Shown piece after piece: positions 1-10,614 of a DNA stretch of 64,000 nucleotides. Where the stretch lies: NCBI GenBank assembly GCA_023614405.1, contig CM042687.1:236742292-236806291 (forward strand), read 5' to 3'. The stretch is from Avena insularis (Eukaryota; Streptophyta; Magnoliopsida; Poales; Poaceae). The position numbers and the translations under genes are program-made. Each line of letters begins with the position of its first letter. Within the stretch, counting starts at the first letter, position 1. The notes beneath the pieces are model-generated. The model did not search any database. It worked only from the letters and a program-made list of their open reading frames with translations, and was not told where the DNA came from.

Positions 1-834
1 GCTCATAACAACATTATCAGTCTTGCTTCCCTTCCCATGCTGGCGCTGATCAAAGCGGTTGGGACAAGCAGGAGCCCAATGATCAGGATCACCGCACACC
101 TGACAAGCACCTTTCTTCTTATCTGTGTTATTCTTGAAGCTGGTAGATTGTGAGACCTTGTTCTTTCCATTGAACTTTCCTTTGCCATCAAACTTGCCTT
201 TGTTCTTGAACTTGTGAGGCTCAAAGTTTCTTTTCTGTACCAGATTGGCATTAGAACCTACCTCGGTACCTCGATCATGTGTGTCTTTTGCTCTCACCTT
301 CTATTCCACATCAAGAGTCCCAATGATATTCGTCACGGATAACTCTTGTCTCTTGTGCTTTAGAGAACTAGCAAAATTCCTCCATGACTGGGGAAGCTTG
401 GCAATAATGCCTACGACAACAAACTTGTCCGGTAACACACAAGTGAAGTTCTCAAGATCCCTAACAAGTGACTATATTTCATGATCCTGCTCCATAATGG
501 GGCGGTCATCAACCATCTTATAGTCATAGAATTGTTCCATGACATACAGTTCACTGCCAGCGTCAGAGACTCCAAATTTTCTCTCGAGCGCATCCCACAT
601 ATCCTTGCCATTGCTAAATGACAGATATGAATTCACAATATTGTCGCCAAGAATGCTGATCAAGGCAGCCTTGAAAGTGGTATCAAGGTCTTGGAATGCC
701 TCTTCCTAAGCAGGATTAAGATCTTCCTCAGGTGTGCCATAGATGGCGTTATAGCAGCTTATGGTCTAAAACTAGAGGACTGCTCTCGCATGCCATCATT
801 TGTAATTGACACCTTCAAACACAGGTGCCTTCAT
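1..834 (-). pseudogene. Copia gag fragment (UBN2-type), partial
   Basis: This is the nucleocapsid/capsid precursor of a Copia retrotransposon, read right to left and running off the window. The start at 834 opens with MKAPVFEG, the usual N-terminus of this gag family. The UBN2-like core follows (LSFSNGKDMWDALERKFG, about 560-640), then a basic linker. A zinc knuckle with CQVC, a His four residues after the second Cys and a final Cys four residues later (CX2CX4HX4C) sits at about 60-110. Several in-frame stops lie in the first 60 codons, one is near 480 and another near 310, so the gene is dead. The adjacent LTR on its 5' side (886-1934) fits a 5' LTR followed by gag. Family assignment is by motif recognition. 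Confidence 0.85.
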
Positions 835-885
835 AAAAGAAACAAAGCCACTTGGGGCAAATTTCCTGAAATAAGGTTTTTGGAT

Positions 886-1934
886 TGTTGAATAAAAGAG
901 CAATTTACCAAGCGAATTAACTATAATAAACGCTAGATAAAACATGAATAGAATAATAGAAATTATACTAATCATGTGAAATAGCGAATATAGATTAAGT
1001 CAGATAACCAAACGGATTGCAAGGCATAGAACTTGAGATACGATCAGAACAAAGTTGAGAAAGAGGCTGTACATCGCAGCAGGAGTAGAGGAACCGCCAG
1101 CGTTCACGTTGGCACCATCGTCAGCCATGTCGTGGAGGAAGAGGTTGCTGATGTCGGGGAAGCAGTCCTCGTTGGGGAAGACGTCGGCGCAATCACTATC
1201 CATGAAGGAGTTCGCGATGAAGCCAGTAGTCGCGCCAATAGGGCTCCCAAAAAACCTTATTGCCCTTCACCCGTACAGGACTCGAAGCAGCGGGGTCTCG
1301 GAGGCCTACTGTCCCGGCTCACGGTGCACGGCGCAAGACGGGATGGGGAAGAAAAGGTAGCGTAGTGCTCTAGAACTAGAGACACAAAGGGATGTGGAAC
1401 TGTGTGTCTAAGAGGAGGCGTGATCTCTCTCTTATAGCCATAGAGGGAAGGCAGACAGGCTGCGCAGGAGATGAAACGAATGGACGGAAGTTGAAGCGAA
1501 CAAGTGGCAGCCAACCGGTGAACGTCCACTGAGTTCATATTCATTTCCACTTAGCTCGTATTAAAAGTCCACTCAAGCAAAATGTTTCAGCTTCTGTACA
1601 ACTATTCATATACCATTCATGCGTGGCAAAATAAAGCTCGGCTCGTCGAGATTCCCACAACCCGCGGTGTGCGCACGCGTCGTGACGTGACGAGGCGTGG
1701 CGAGGCAAGCGAGGAGGAGGAGCGTGTGTGTATATGTCTTCTCTTCTCAAGCTCGTACAAGTGGTGGAAGATCTCTCCTTATAAGCTGGTCCAACTTCCA
1801 CTCAACTAGCAATGGGGACTAAACATTTGTCCCGGCTCTTGCCTTGCATGAATGGGCCAAATGGGCCTCTAGGATTTCAGGAATTTATTGGCATATAATA
1901 AATGGGCTGGGCCTATTTAGGCAAAATTCCAACA
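886..1934 (-). repeat. Copia LTR shared by two internal regions
   Basis: The minus strand starts TGTTGGAATTTTGCC directly after a polypurine tract and ends near CAACA at 886. The left limit is uncertain: a weak PBS-like TGGTTATCTGA near 1000-1012 could instead put the LTR end near 1015. The first 220 bp match 22512-22747 closely, so both are the same family. Copia gag follows on one side and a Copia 3' UTR with polypurine tract precedes on the other, so this one LTR acts as the 3' LTR of element A and the 5' LTR of a second copy. Confidence 0.75.
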
Positions 1935-2031
1935 ATCCCCCACCAGATCGCAGAGGCACATGAAGTTTGCCTTTGGTTCCAAAACATTGTTTATATATCG
2001 GTATTGTAGTGGAGACTGTTAAGTTGAACTT
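1935..2031 (-). other. Copia A 3' UTR end with polypurine tract
   Basis: The polypurine tract (minus-strand GGTGGGGGAT, 1935-1944) lies immediately before the TGTTGG of the LTR. It would prime plus-strand DNA synthesis. The remaining bases up to 2031 are the distal 3' UTR of Copia element A. The rest of that UTR is at 15933-16364, separated by the Athila insertion, whose duplicated target AACTT is at 2027-2031 and 15928-15932. Confidence 0.75.
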
Positions 2032-2866
2032 TGATACATCGTAAACGTATCTATAATTTTTGATGTTCCATGCTTGTTTAATATCCACTTTGCTAAGCTT
2101 TGTCTATACTTTGAGGTATTTTTATACATTTTCTAGGACTAACCTATTAACAAGATGCCACAGTGCCAGTTGCCTGTTTTCTGCTGCTTTTGGTTTTAGA
2201 AAAGCTAGTAAGGAAATATTCTCGGAATTGAACGGGACAAAAGCCAAAGTCAATATTTCACCGAGACGAACACAGAGACCGAAGGGCGACCGGAGGGGAG
2301 CCACAGGGTGGCCACACACCCCCCACGCACGGGCCCACCCTGGGCCGCGCCTGGGAAGGGTGTGGGCCCCCTGGCCGCCCTCCTGCCTCGCCTCTTCGCC
2401 TATATAATCCCCCCGATGCCAAAACCCTAAGTACCCGACCAGATCTCCACGAAACAGTCCGTAACCGCCACCATCATCCCTAGATCAGGGGGGATCTGAA
2501 GCTCTTCCCGGCACCCTGCCGGAGGGGAGAGATCATCCTGGAGGCCTTCTTCATCACCATGCCAGCCTACGGTATGATGCGTGAGTAGTTCCACCTTGGA
2601 CTATGGGTCCATACAGTAACTAGATGGTTGTTTCTCCTCCTTTGTGCTACCATGTTTATATCTTGTGAGCATAGTTCATGATCAAGATCATTTATTTGTA
2701 ATCATGCATGTTGTGTTTGTGGGGATCTGGTGGATGTTGAGATTACTATGTCAGATTGATTAATGATTCTATCTTGTTAATTCTATCATGTCTGTGTTGT
2801 TTGAGATCTTGCATGCTCTCCGTTTCTAGTAACTATCTTGGCTAAGTAGATGCTAGTGACTCCAAG

Positions 2867-3365
2867 TGACATGGTTATACCCCGCGGGTACACGATCTCA
2901 GCATACCTGGTCCAGCCCAAGGAAGGCCCACGGCAAAATATACGCCGACCCATGAAGATTTTCGGGTGGCCAAGGCCCATGACGCCTTCAGATCCTTGGA
3001 GATCAAGACTAGAGTAGATAGGAAATTCAAAGGGGTAAACCCTAGAACTTGTAACCGACTAGATCTGTGCCTGGGACCTTCCTAAGTATATATAAATGCC
3101 AGGAGGGCACGACCTAGATCTCTCTCATACTTCCGCATACACACCTCCACGCCAGATTGCATCTGCGCACCCCTGTAATCACCGGTTCCGCCGTAATCAA
3201 GAGCAGAAAAGCAGGAGTAGGGTTTTCCCTCCGGGGGCCTGAACCTGGGTAAACCTCGTGTCCCCGTGTTGCTTGTTTGTTAACCGTTCCGTGATCTCCA
3301 ACATCCCCATCTTCTCCAAAACCCAAGTCCATAACAATGGGCATTGACGAGTCGAAACCTCGTCA
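2867..3365 (+). repeat. 5' LTR of the Tat element
   Basis: It begins TGACATGGTTATACCCC and ends CGAAACCTCGTCA, 499 bp. A TATA box (TATATATAAA) is at 3087-3096, so transcription likely starts roughly 30 bp downstream. It matches 14688-15186 along its whole length. Confidence 0.95.
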
Positions 3366-3367
3366 AT

Positions 3368-3385
3368 TGGCGCCGTCTGTGGGAA
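3368..3385 (+). other. Primer binding site of the Tat element
   Basis: TGGCGCCGTCTGTGGGAA lies 2 bp after the LTR end. It begins with the complement of a tRNA 3' CCA end and has the TGGCGCC start seen in Tat/Athila elements. It would prime minus-strand synthesis. I do not assign the tRNA species. Confidence 0.85.
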
Positions 3386-3504
3386 CTGGGGACGCTGATT
3401 GTGCGATTGTGACGGTCCCAACCCGAGCGATCTACAACTCTGCAGCGACGGAGAGTCACCTCCTCTTCGACGCTTTTGACTTCACTGCCCACTCACCGGC
3501 CACC

Positions 3505-5160
3505 ATGAAGGACTTCGAGCCCGTAGGCGACGGACTCGAGATCCTGTTCGGGAGCTTCTGCTTCCAGGTGGGGCAAACCGGCACCCTCCGCCTCCCAGAG
3601 CGGGTGCCCCTACCATCAATCAAGCCCGCTTCATGGGCCCCACACCCTGTGCTACGCACAACATCATCAACTGATGAGTCCTACGACAGCAGCAGCTGCA
3701 ACTCCGATCTGTGCAATCCGCCATCGGATGAAGGGACCTACGGTTCCGGATCCGAAAGCTGCGGCAGTAGCGGACCAATCTACAAGCGCTACCAATGCGC
3801 CGTAGTCATCCAGAGCAACGTGGAGCAGCAAACACCCAACCCACCGCCCAATCCGACACCTAACCCACAAGATCAAAACGGCAGGAACAGAAGAAGCCAG
3901 TCCCCCCCACCAGCAATGCACAAGTCCGCACTTACCGGACTCAGACTCGTCGGAGCTGCGCTCCATCAAGAAACTCCTACGGAGCCGAAAAAGAAAGCTA
4001 CGGTCAGGTTCAACCGCAGCCCCACTCCTTCATCCGAACAAGAGGACCATGACCTTCCTCGAAGGCACAAGAGCTCGCGTCATCGCAGCCGTGATTACGA
4101 CGCCAGAGACGCGCTAACACAGCGCAAAATCGACAAAGCGCGAGCCAAGCGCGCATGCTCGTCTGAATCCGAGATGGACGAAGACGAAGGAGAACTCTGC
4201 GGAGCCCGGTGCTTCAGCAGATCTGTCCGACGGACACGAATGCCGTGAAATTTCAAGCTTCCTTCGGATACTCCGAAGTTCGACGACACACAAGACCCCA
4301 AGGAATGGCTTAGCGACCACCTGTCATCCGTCAAGCTGCACGGTGGAAACAAGGAAACCACCATGCAATGCCTTCAGCTGCAGCTGACAGGCGCAGCCCG
4401 GATCTGGCTTAGCAGCCTATGCTCAGGATCCATCCGAAGCTGGGAGGATCTGGCTTACAGTTTCATCCGAAACTTCAAAGTCACCAGTAAAAGGCCCGCC
4501 TCGATCAAGGAGTTGCGAGCCTGCACTCAACGAACGGGCGAATCCATTCGCTCGTATATCCTATGCTGGTCCAACACAAAGAACTCCGCAGCGCACATCT
4601 CCGAAGAGAGGGCCATCGACGCCTTCAAGGACGGCGTCAAGCGCCAGGACTTCAAGGAGGAACTTGGGCGCATCAAGCCCAAGACACTCGACCACCTCAT
4701 GGACATCGCCAACAGGTGGGCCGACGGCGAAGATTCCGTCCACCGGGCGCCCTCGAAGGAAGAGGACGAATACGGCCGACGACGGGAATGCCGTAACAAG
4801 AGGAGACCGCGCGTCTACGATGATCGCGATGGACCCGACATGGTCGCGGCCGGCTACGCCGATCGCCGCAACGATGCCAACCGCAACAGTGGCGGATACC
4901 GCGGAGGCAACTTCCGCGATGGAGGACGCCCAACACAGTCGTGGCAACGCCGCAATCGCGATAACGAACCCTCAGCATACGAAAAACTTTTGGGTCCATG
5001 CACCATCCACTTCTACATCGACAAGTAGGATGGCAAGAAGAAGGCAAGCCACATGCTCAAGGACTGCCACGAGTTCCAGAAGCTCAGCAAAATCATGGCT
5101 CAGATGAGGCAGCAAGCTCCACCCCTGGGTTCGGAAATGCACCCGCACCAGGTAAAATAA
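3505..5160 (+). pseudogene. Tat gag
   Basis: This is the capsid/nucleocapsid precursor of the Tat element. The ATG at 3505 is in good context (CCACCATGA). The same frame is open further upstream into the LTR, which I take to be chance. A low-complexity Ser/Pro/Arg-rich N-terminal third precedes the Retrotrans_gag core (about 4249-4740, with PKEWLSDHL, ARIWLSSL and SIRSWEDLAYSFI). A basic Arg/Asp-rich tail follows. It ends in a variant zinc-knuckle-like Cys/His cluster (CTIH, then H and C, about 4999-5070). In-frame stops lie at 4246-4248 and 5026-5028. The protease-pol frame overlaps the end in the -1 frame from about 4998. Confidence 0.85.
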
Positions 5161-6056
5161 CGCATGGAACTCCTCCACCGCCACCTGCAGGAGGCCCAAA
5201 CCAACCAGTCGCACCAGCACAGAACAACGCTGGGCACGGGTATCCCCTGCCGAAAGGAGCACTGATGATCCAGAAGGGGCGCCCGATGAATAGGGTGCAG
5301 AAGAAAATCACCCGTCAGATCAACCTGGCCGTGACAACTCCACCCGCCATCCCTGAGTACCTCAGCGGATCGGAGTCCTGCATCACGTTTAGTCGTTCGG
5401 ATCACCCTTGCCAGATCCCTCGCCCAGGTCATGCTGCCCTGGTGCTGGAGGCGCAGATCGGAGGTTTCGAGATGAGTCGCGTCTTCATGGACGGCGGCAG
5501 CGGCATCAACCTGATGTTTGCAAGTACTCTAGCAGCAATGCGGATCCCGCTGTGCAGCCTGGAACAGTCAGACACAACGTTCCACGACATCGTCCTAGGA
5601 AAGGGCATATTCCCCCTGGGCAAAATATGGCTCGACGTCATCTTCGGCAAGACGGACAACTTCCGATGCGAGCGGCTCGAATTCGAAGTGGTGGACTGGC
5701 CATCACAATACCACGCCATCCTCGGGCGTGTAACATTCGCAAGGTTCTTGGCTGTCCCACATTACGCATACCTGCTACTCAAGATGATAGGACCCAGGAG
5801 CGTCATCACGGTCCAGGGGAGCTTCACCCGATCGGACCACTGCGACAGGGACTTCAACAGAATCTCCCAGTCATTCGGCATGCAGGATGAGCTCGTAAGG
5901 CTCCGCGAGGTGACGGACAACGGGACACCCCCAGTCGCACGACAAAATGCACCTGACATGTCCTTCGACTCCACCTTCAACACAAAGAAGGTGCAGGTCC
6001 ACCCGACGGATGCCTCCAAGACGGCACTAATCGCCAACGACCTCAGCCCCGCATAG
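5161..6056 (+). pseudogene. Tat aspartic protease region of pol
   Basis: This is the retropepsin-type protease that cleaves the polyprotein. The frame is open from about 4998. A Pro-rich linker leads to a conserved Tat segment (GALMIQKGRP, QINLAVTTPPAIPEYL), then the active-site stretch FMDGGSGINLMF (about 5487-5522) and the flap/C-terminal segment YHAILGRVTFARF (about 5710-5750). The active site reads DGGSG instead of DTG/DSG, as is usual in this lineage. The frame stops at TAG 6054-6056, but recognisable pol sequence continues in the same frame. That stop looks like a CAG-to-TAG change. Confidence 0.85.
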
Positions 6057-8147
6057 GAAAGCGCGCTCGTCGAATTCCTCCGTGAGCGCTGGGAAATCTT
6101 CGCCTGGTGTCCTGCGGACATGCTAGGAGTTCTCAGGGAATTCGCCGAGCACGCACTCAACATCTTTCCAGACACCAAGCCCGTCAAGCAGTCCATCCGG
6201 CGACTGTCCGAGCCACGGGCCGAAGCCATCGGGATGGAAATCAACAGACTACTCGCTGCAGACTTCATCAGGGAGATCAAAGAAAGCGAGTGGCTCGCAA
6301 ATACAGTGATGGTCCCCAAGAAGGACACGGACATCCTGCGGATGTGCGTGGACTTCACGTCGCTGAACAAGCACTGCCCAAAGGACCACTTCCCCCTTCC
6401 TCGGATCGATCAGATCATCGATTCGACTGCAGGATGCGAGAAACTCTCCTTCCTCGACGCCTACTCCGGCTACAACCAGATTCAACTCAAGGTCGAAGGT
6501 TAAGAGAAGACGGCGTTTATTACACCGTTCGGAGTGTTCTGCTACAACACAATGCCCTTCGGGCTAAAGAACGCAGGTGCCACGTACCAGCGATGCATGC
6601 AGGCATGCCTCAAGGACCAGATTGGTCGCAACGTCCAAGTCTATGTTGACGACATAGTCATCAAAACCAGGGAGGCAAGAACGCTCATCGACGATCTCCG
6701 TGAGACGTTCGATAATCTCGACCGCTACAGGATCAAGCTCAATCCCGAAAAGTGCGCCTTCGGCGTCCCATTAGGACAGCTCCTTGGCTACTTCATCTCC
6801 CAGCGAGAGATCGAGGCGAACCCGAAGAAAATCCAGGCCATCATGGCCATGGAGAAGCCGAAGAACCTCAAGGGTGTCCAGCAGCTCGCAGGACGACTAG
6901 CGGCATTGAGCAGTTTCATCAGCCGCATGGGCGAGAAAGCCCTGCCATTCTACCAACTGCTACGCAAGGCAGATAAATTTGAGTGGACGCCTGAAGCGGA
7001 CGATGCATTCGAAGATCTAAAGCGACTGCTCTCCACCTCGCCCGTCTTGGTTACGCCAAAGGAGCACGAGCCCCTACTGTTGTACATAGCAGCCACACAC
7101 CAGGTGGTAAGCACCGTGCTGGTGGTCGAACGACCCGAAGAAGGCAAGACCCATGGGGTCCAATGACCAATCTACTACCTCAGCGAGGTATTGACGCCAA
7201 CAAAGCAGAGGTACCCTCACTACCAAAAACTCGCCTACGGTGTGTTCATGACGGCTCGACGGTTGAGCCATTACTTCCAGGAGCACCAGGTGATGGTCGT
7301 CAATGAAGCACCCCTAAACAGCATCTTAAACAATCCGGAGGCCACAGGACGCGTGGACCTGTGGCGCATCGAGCTGTCACCCCTAGACATCATCTACGAG
7401 AAGCGACTCGCAATCAAGTCTCAGGTTCTCCTGGACTTCCTAGTACACTGGATGGAGCTGCAGCTGCCAGACACCCTAGACATGTCACAGTCATGGACGA
7501 TGCACTTCGACGGCTCCAAGCGTGAAGCTGGAGCAGGAGCCGGGGTCATACTGACCTCCCCGCAGGGCGACAAGATGAAGTACGTCCTTCGGATGAAATT
7601 CCGGGCTTCCAACAACGAGGCCGAATATGAAGCCCTCATCCACGGCATGAGGATGGCAAAGATCTGCGGCGCAACGCGCCTGGTCATCTACAATGACTCC
7701 AACCTCGTCGTCCAACAGACGATGAATGAGTGAGACGCACACGCCGAAAACATGATCGCGTACCACGCACTTTACAACTCACTCGAGGGAGAATTTGACG
7801 GCTGCGAGCTTCGGCACGTTGGAAGAGAAAGCAACGAGGAAGCCGACAGACTCTCCAACATCGTCTCCACCTGCACAAGGGTGCCACCAGGTGTGTTCCT
7901 CGAACAGATCTGTGTGCCATCCATCAAGCGTAAATTCCCCAAGGGATCACCCGAAGAAGCAGAACACTCGGGGGCTACGCTACCCGAAGGTCATGAAGGA
8001 CCCGAAAAACTGGACATAGAGGTCGCCACGGTCAACCTGATGCAGGTCATGGCAGTCGAAGAAACTTGGACACGACCGTACCTCTAGTACTTGATAAACG
8101 GGGAACTACCTGATAGCCCGACAGATGCCCCGCACATATCTCGCTGA
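6057..8147 (+). pseudogene. Tat reverse transcriptase and dual RNase H region of pol
   Basis: The frame continues from the protease. RT blocks are visible in order: the primer-grip region with MVPKKD (about 6310), LSFLDAYSGYNQI (about 6445), FGVFCYNTMPFGLKNAGATY (6525-6590) and the catalytic YVDD at 6642-6653. The RT-linked RNase H (about 7060-7450) lacks the usual acidic signature. A second RNase H of archaeal type follows at about 7485-7880, with HFDGS, NNEAEYEAL and a distal Asp in YNDSNL. Two RNase H domains in this order are a known hallmark of Tat. In-frame stops are at 6501, 7164, 7731, 8085 and 8145. Confidence 0.88.
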
Positions 8148-9280
8148 TCAAAAGCCTTCACCATCATCAATGGCGAGCTGTACAAGCGCAACATTTCGGG
8201 TGTACTACAAAGGTGCGTCACCATCGGTGACGGGAAAACCATACTTCAAGACATCCATGAGGGCATCTGCGGCCATCACGCAGGCAGTCGCTCCCTTGTC
8301 GCCAAAGCTCTACGAGCTGGATTCTACTGGCCAACGGCCATGAATGACGCAAAGGACATCGTCCGAAGATGCAAAGGGTGCCAAAGGTTCGCTGACAAAC
8401 CACATGCACCCGGGTCAGAGCTCAGGCCCATACCACTGGCCTGGCCTTTCGCCCAATGGGGCCTCGACATGATCGGCAAACTGCCAAGGTCCTCGAAAGA
8501 AGGGCACGTCTACCTCCTGGTCGCAGTCGACAAATTCACCAAGTGGATCGAAGCAATGCCGGTCACTAATCAAAAGGGCAAAACTGTCGTCAAGTTCTTT
8601 GAATCCATTGTCTACAGGTTCGGCGTACTGCATAGCATCATCACCGACAATGGATCAAACTTCATCTCCAAAGAATTCCAAGACTTCTGCGAAGGCCTCG
8701 GAATCAACATCACATACGCCTCTATGGCGCACCCGCAAACGAACGGGCAGGTGGAAAAGGCCAACGGCCTAATCGGCGCTGGCATCAAGAAGCGCCTCAT
8801 GAGTCCACTCGAGCGACTCACCGGAGCCTGGACGAAAGAGCTACCATCCGTCCTACGGAGCTTGCGTACCACGCCAAACAGCTCCACCGACTACACGCCG
8901 TTCTTCATGGTGCACGGAGCCGAAGCCGTTCTACCGGCATCGCCACCAGGCCCCGGTGCGTCGCTTACAATGACGAATCCACAGCTGCACTCGAAGACGC
9001 CGTCGACACACTCGACGAGGCACGAGACATAGCAGCAGCTCGATCAATGGTGTACTAGCAGAGTCTCTGCAACTACCACAGCCGACGGCTGCGCCCAAGG
9101 TCCTTCGTCGAAGGAGACCTCGTCTTGCGACTCAAGCAAGAGCGACCGAAGAAATTCGAGTCACCATGGGAAGGACCCTACATCATCACCGAAGTCATCC
9201 CAGGTGGCGCCTATCGCCTCAAGCACGTGGAGCCTGGAGTCGCATACTCCAACAAATGGAACATCGCACACTTGCGATGA
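8148..9280 (+). pseudogene. Tat integrase region of pol
   Basis: The integrase joins cDNA to the host genome. The N-terminal zinc-binding HHCC module is at about 8255-8400 (HEGICGHH, then CKGC). The DDE core shows the first Asp in GLDMIGKL (about 8460), the second in ITDNGSNF (about 8641) and the Glu in NGQVEKANGL (about 8735). Near 8940 a one-base shift moves the frame, and TAG occurs at 9055-9057. The C-terminal segment is still readable (VEGDLVLRLK, PWEGPYIITEV, WNIAHLR) and ends at TGA 9278-9280. No chromodomain is present, as expected for Tat. Confidence 0.88.
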
Positions 9281-9647
9281 TTCTACCCCTAGCTACCTAT
9301 CCCTTTACTTTCAATAAGGCTATTCAGCCAAGGCTACTCAGCCGAACAATGTACCTCCTCCATTACGATATAAATAAAGCTAAGTGTCTCGCCCCAAAAA
9401 TTTCGTTTTTCTATCCACACTTTTACTTCATGCTACAAACGCACTCGGGGGCTCCCCCACCTCACGATTTCGTCGACTGAGGATAACACGTGTACGCCTG
9501 AGTAGCTGACCACGTCAGGCTAACGAAAAGGACACGTATGCGAACAAAGCACTACGTGATCAAACAACAACCAAACCTTTACAACAAATGGCGAAACACG
9601 CCCAGTCAAATATATACAGATTTTACATTTATCTTTTTTACAGGCAC

Positions 9648-10456
9648 TACCTATTCTGAAGAATAACCTGAGCACGCTGCTCAAATAGATCTACAATCTC
9701 TTCGGCATACTACCCTACAGCCGCGTAATGCGCATGCATATCCCACACACCACCATCTGGTCGAGGGGGTGGCCTAGACGCTACAACAGACAGATCTACA
9801 TCAGGATGGTGCAGCCTAACAAGGGACAGCGCAGCCTTCACCCCTGCGACGAGCTGCTGCCTCACCAATTCCTTGACATGATGCACGTTCTGAAACTTCG
9901 ACAGAAGACTAGAGAGGGTTGAAGGCGCAGCATCCAGCGGAAACATCACATGCAGAACCAACGCGAGTGAAGTCTGCACCTGACGAAGCACCCGCGATAC
10001 TTGGTGAATGCGATCCTGCACCGTCGGAAGGACCATAGCACGGTCACGATCCATCCAGAAGAACCCGCCGGCTTCCATGTCCTGCTGAGTCAAACAATTG
10101 ACCCGAACAGCAACACGCTCCTTCTCCTCCCTTGGAGCAAGGTTAGCACCTGCAATACTTGCACAAAAGTAAGATGCAATGCCAGCAGGCGCATCCGAAG
10201 AAAAGGGCAATAGCTCGAAAAAGTTACACTGAAGCTGCTCGGATAATCGAAGCAATTCTGCCATCAAGTACTCCTCTCTGGCAGCACCGCGATCCGCCTT
10301 GGACTTCCAAACGTCGGCATGACCACGCACCCCAAGCAACTCTTTCTCGAGACTACGAACACGGTCTCGAAGAAATTCAAGTTGTGACGAATCATCCAAG
10401 GATGGCCGCAGCTGCACTGCAAGCGAGGTGTCAACGGGATCAGCACCCGAAGGACC
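9648..10456 (-). pseudogene. Distal exon of the antisense Tat gene (coiled-coil protein)
   Basis: On the minus strand an acceptor-like sequence (TTGATCTAG) ends at 10457 and an open frame runs to TAG 9710-9712. It then continues in frame for about 20 codons (EEIVDLFEQRAQVILQ) to about 9648. The N-terminal part has a short heptad-like stretch (LRDRVRSLEKELLGVRGH). The rest is helical without a motif I recognise. Position and orientation make it either the last exon of the Transposase_28-type antisense gene or a second antisense gene. The separating stretch 10457-10614 looks like intron or UTR. Confidence 0.6.
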
Positions 10457-10614
10457 CTAGATCAACAAAAAGGCAAAGACATGAACACGCAGACGAAGGA
10501 GCACATAACTCAAAAAATTCATTAAGTGCATCAAAAGCCACTACATGGAACAAGGATTTGTTCATCAAAATAATTACAACAAAAGAGACTACAACTATCC
10601 TACAGCTACAGCGC

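Noticed and set aside
2060..2407. 115-codon frame in the Athila LTR
   Set aside because: It lies wholly in the LTR upstream of and across the TATA box, and the other copy does not keep it open.
3337..3504. Upstream ATG of the Tat gag in the LTR
   Set aside because: It would read through the LTR end and primer site. The ATG at 3505 has a better context.
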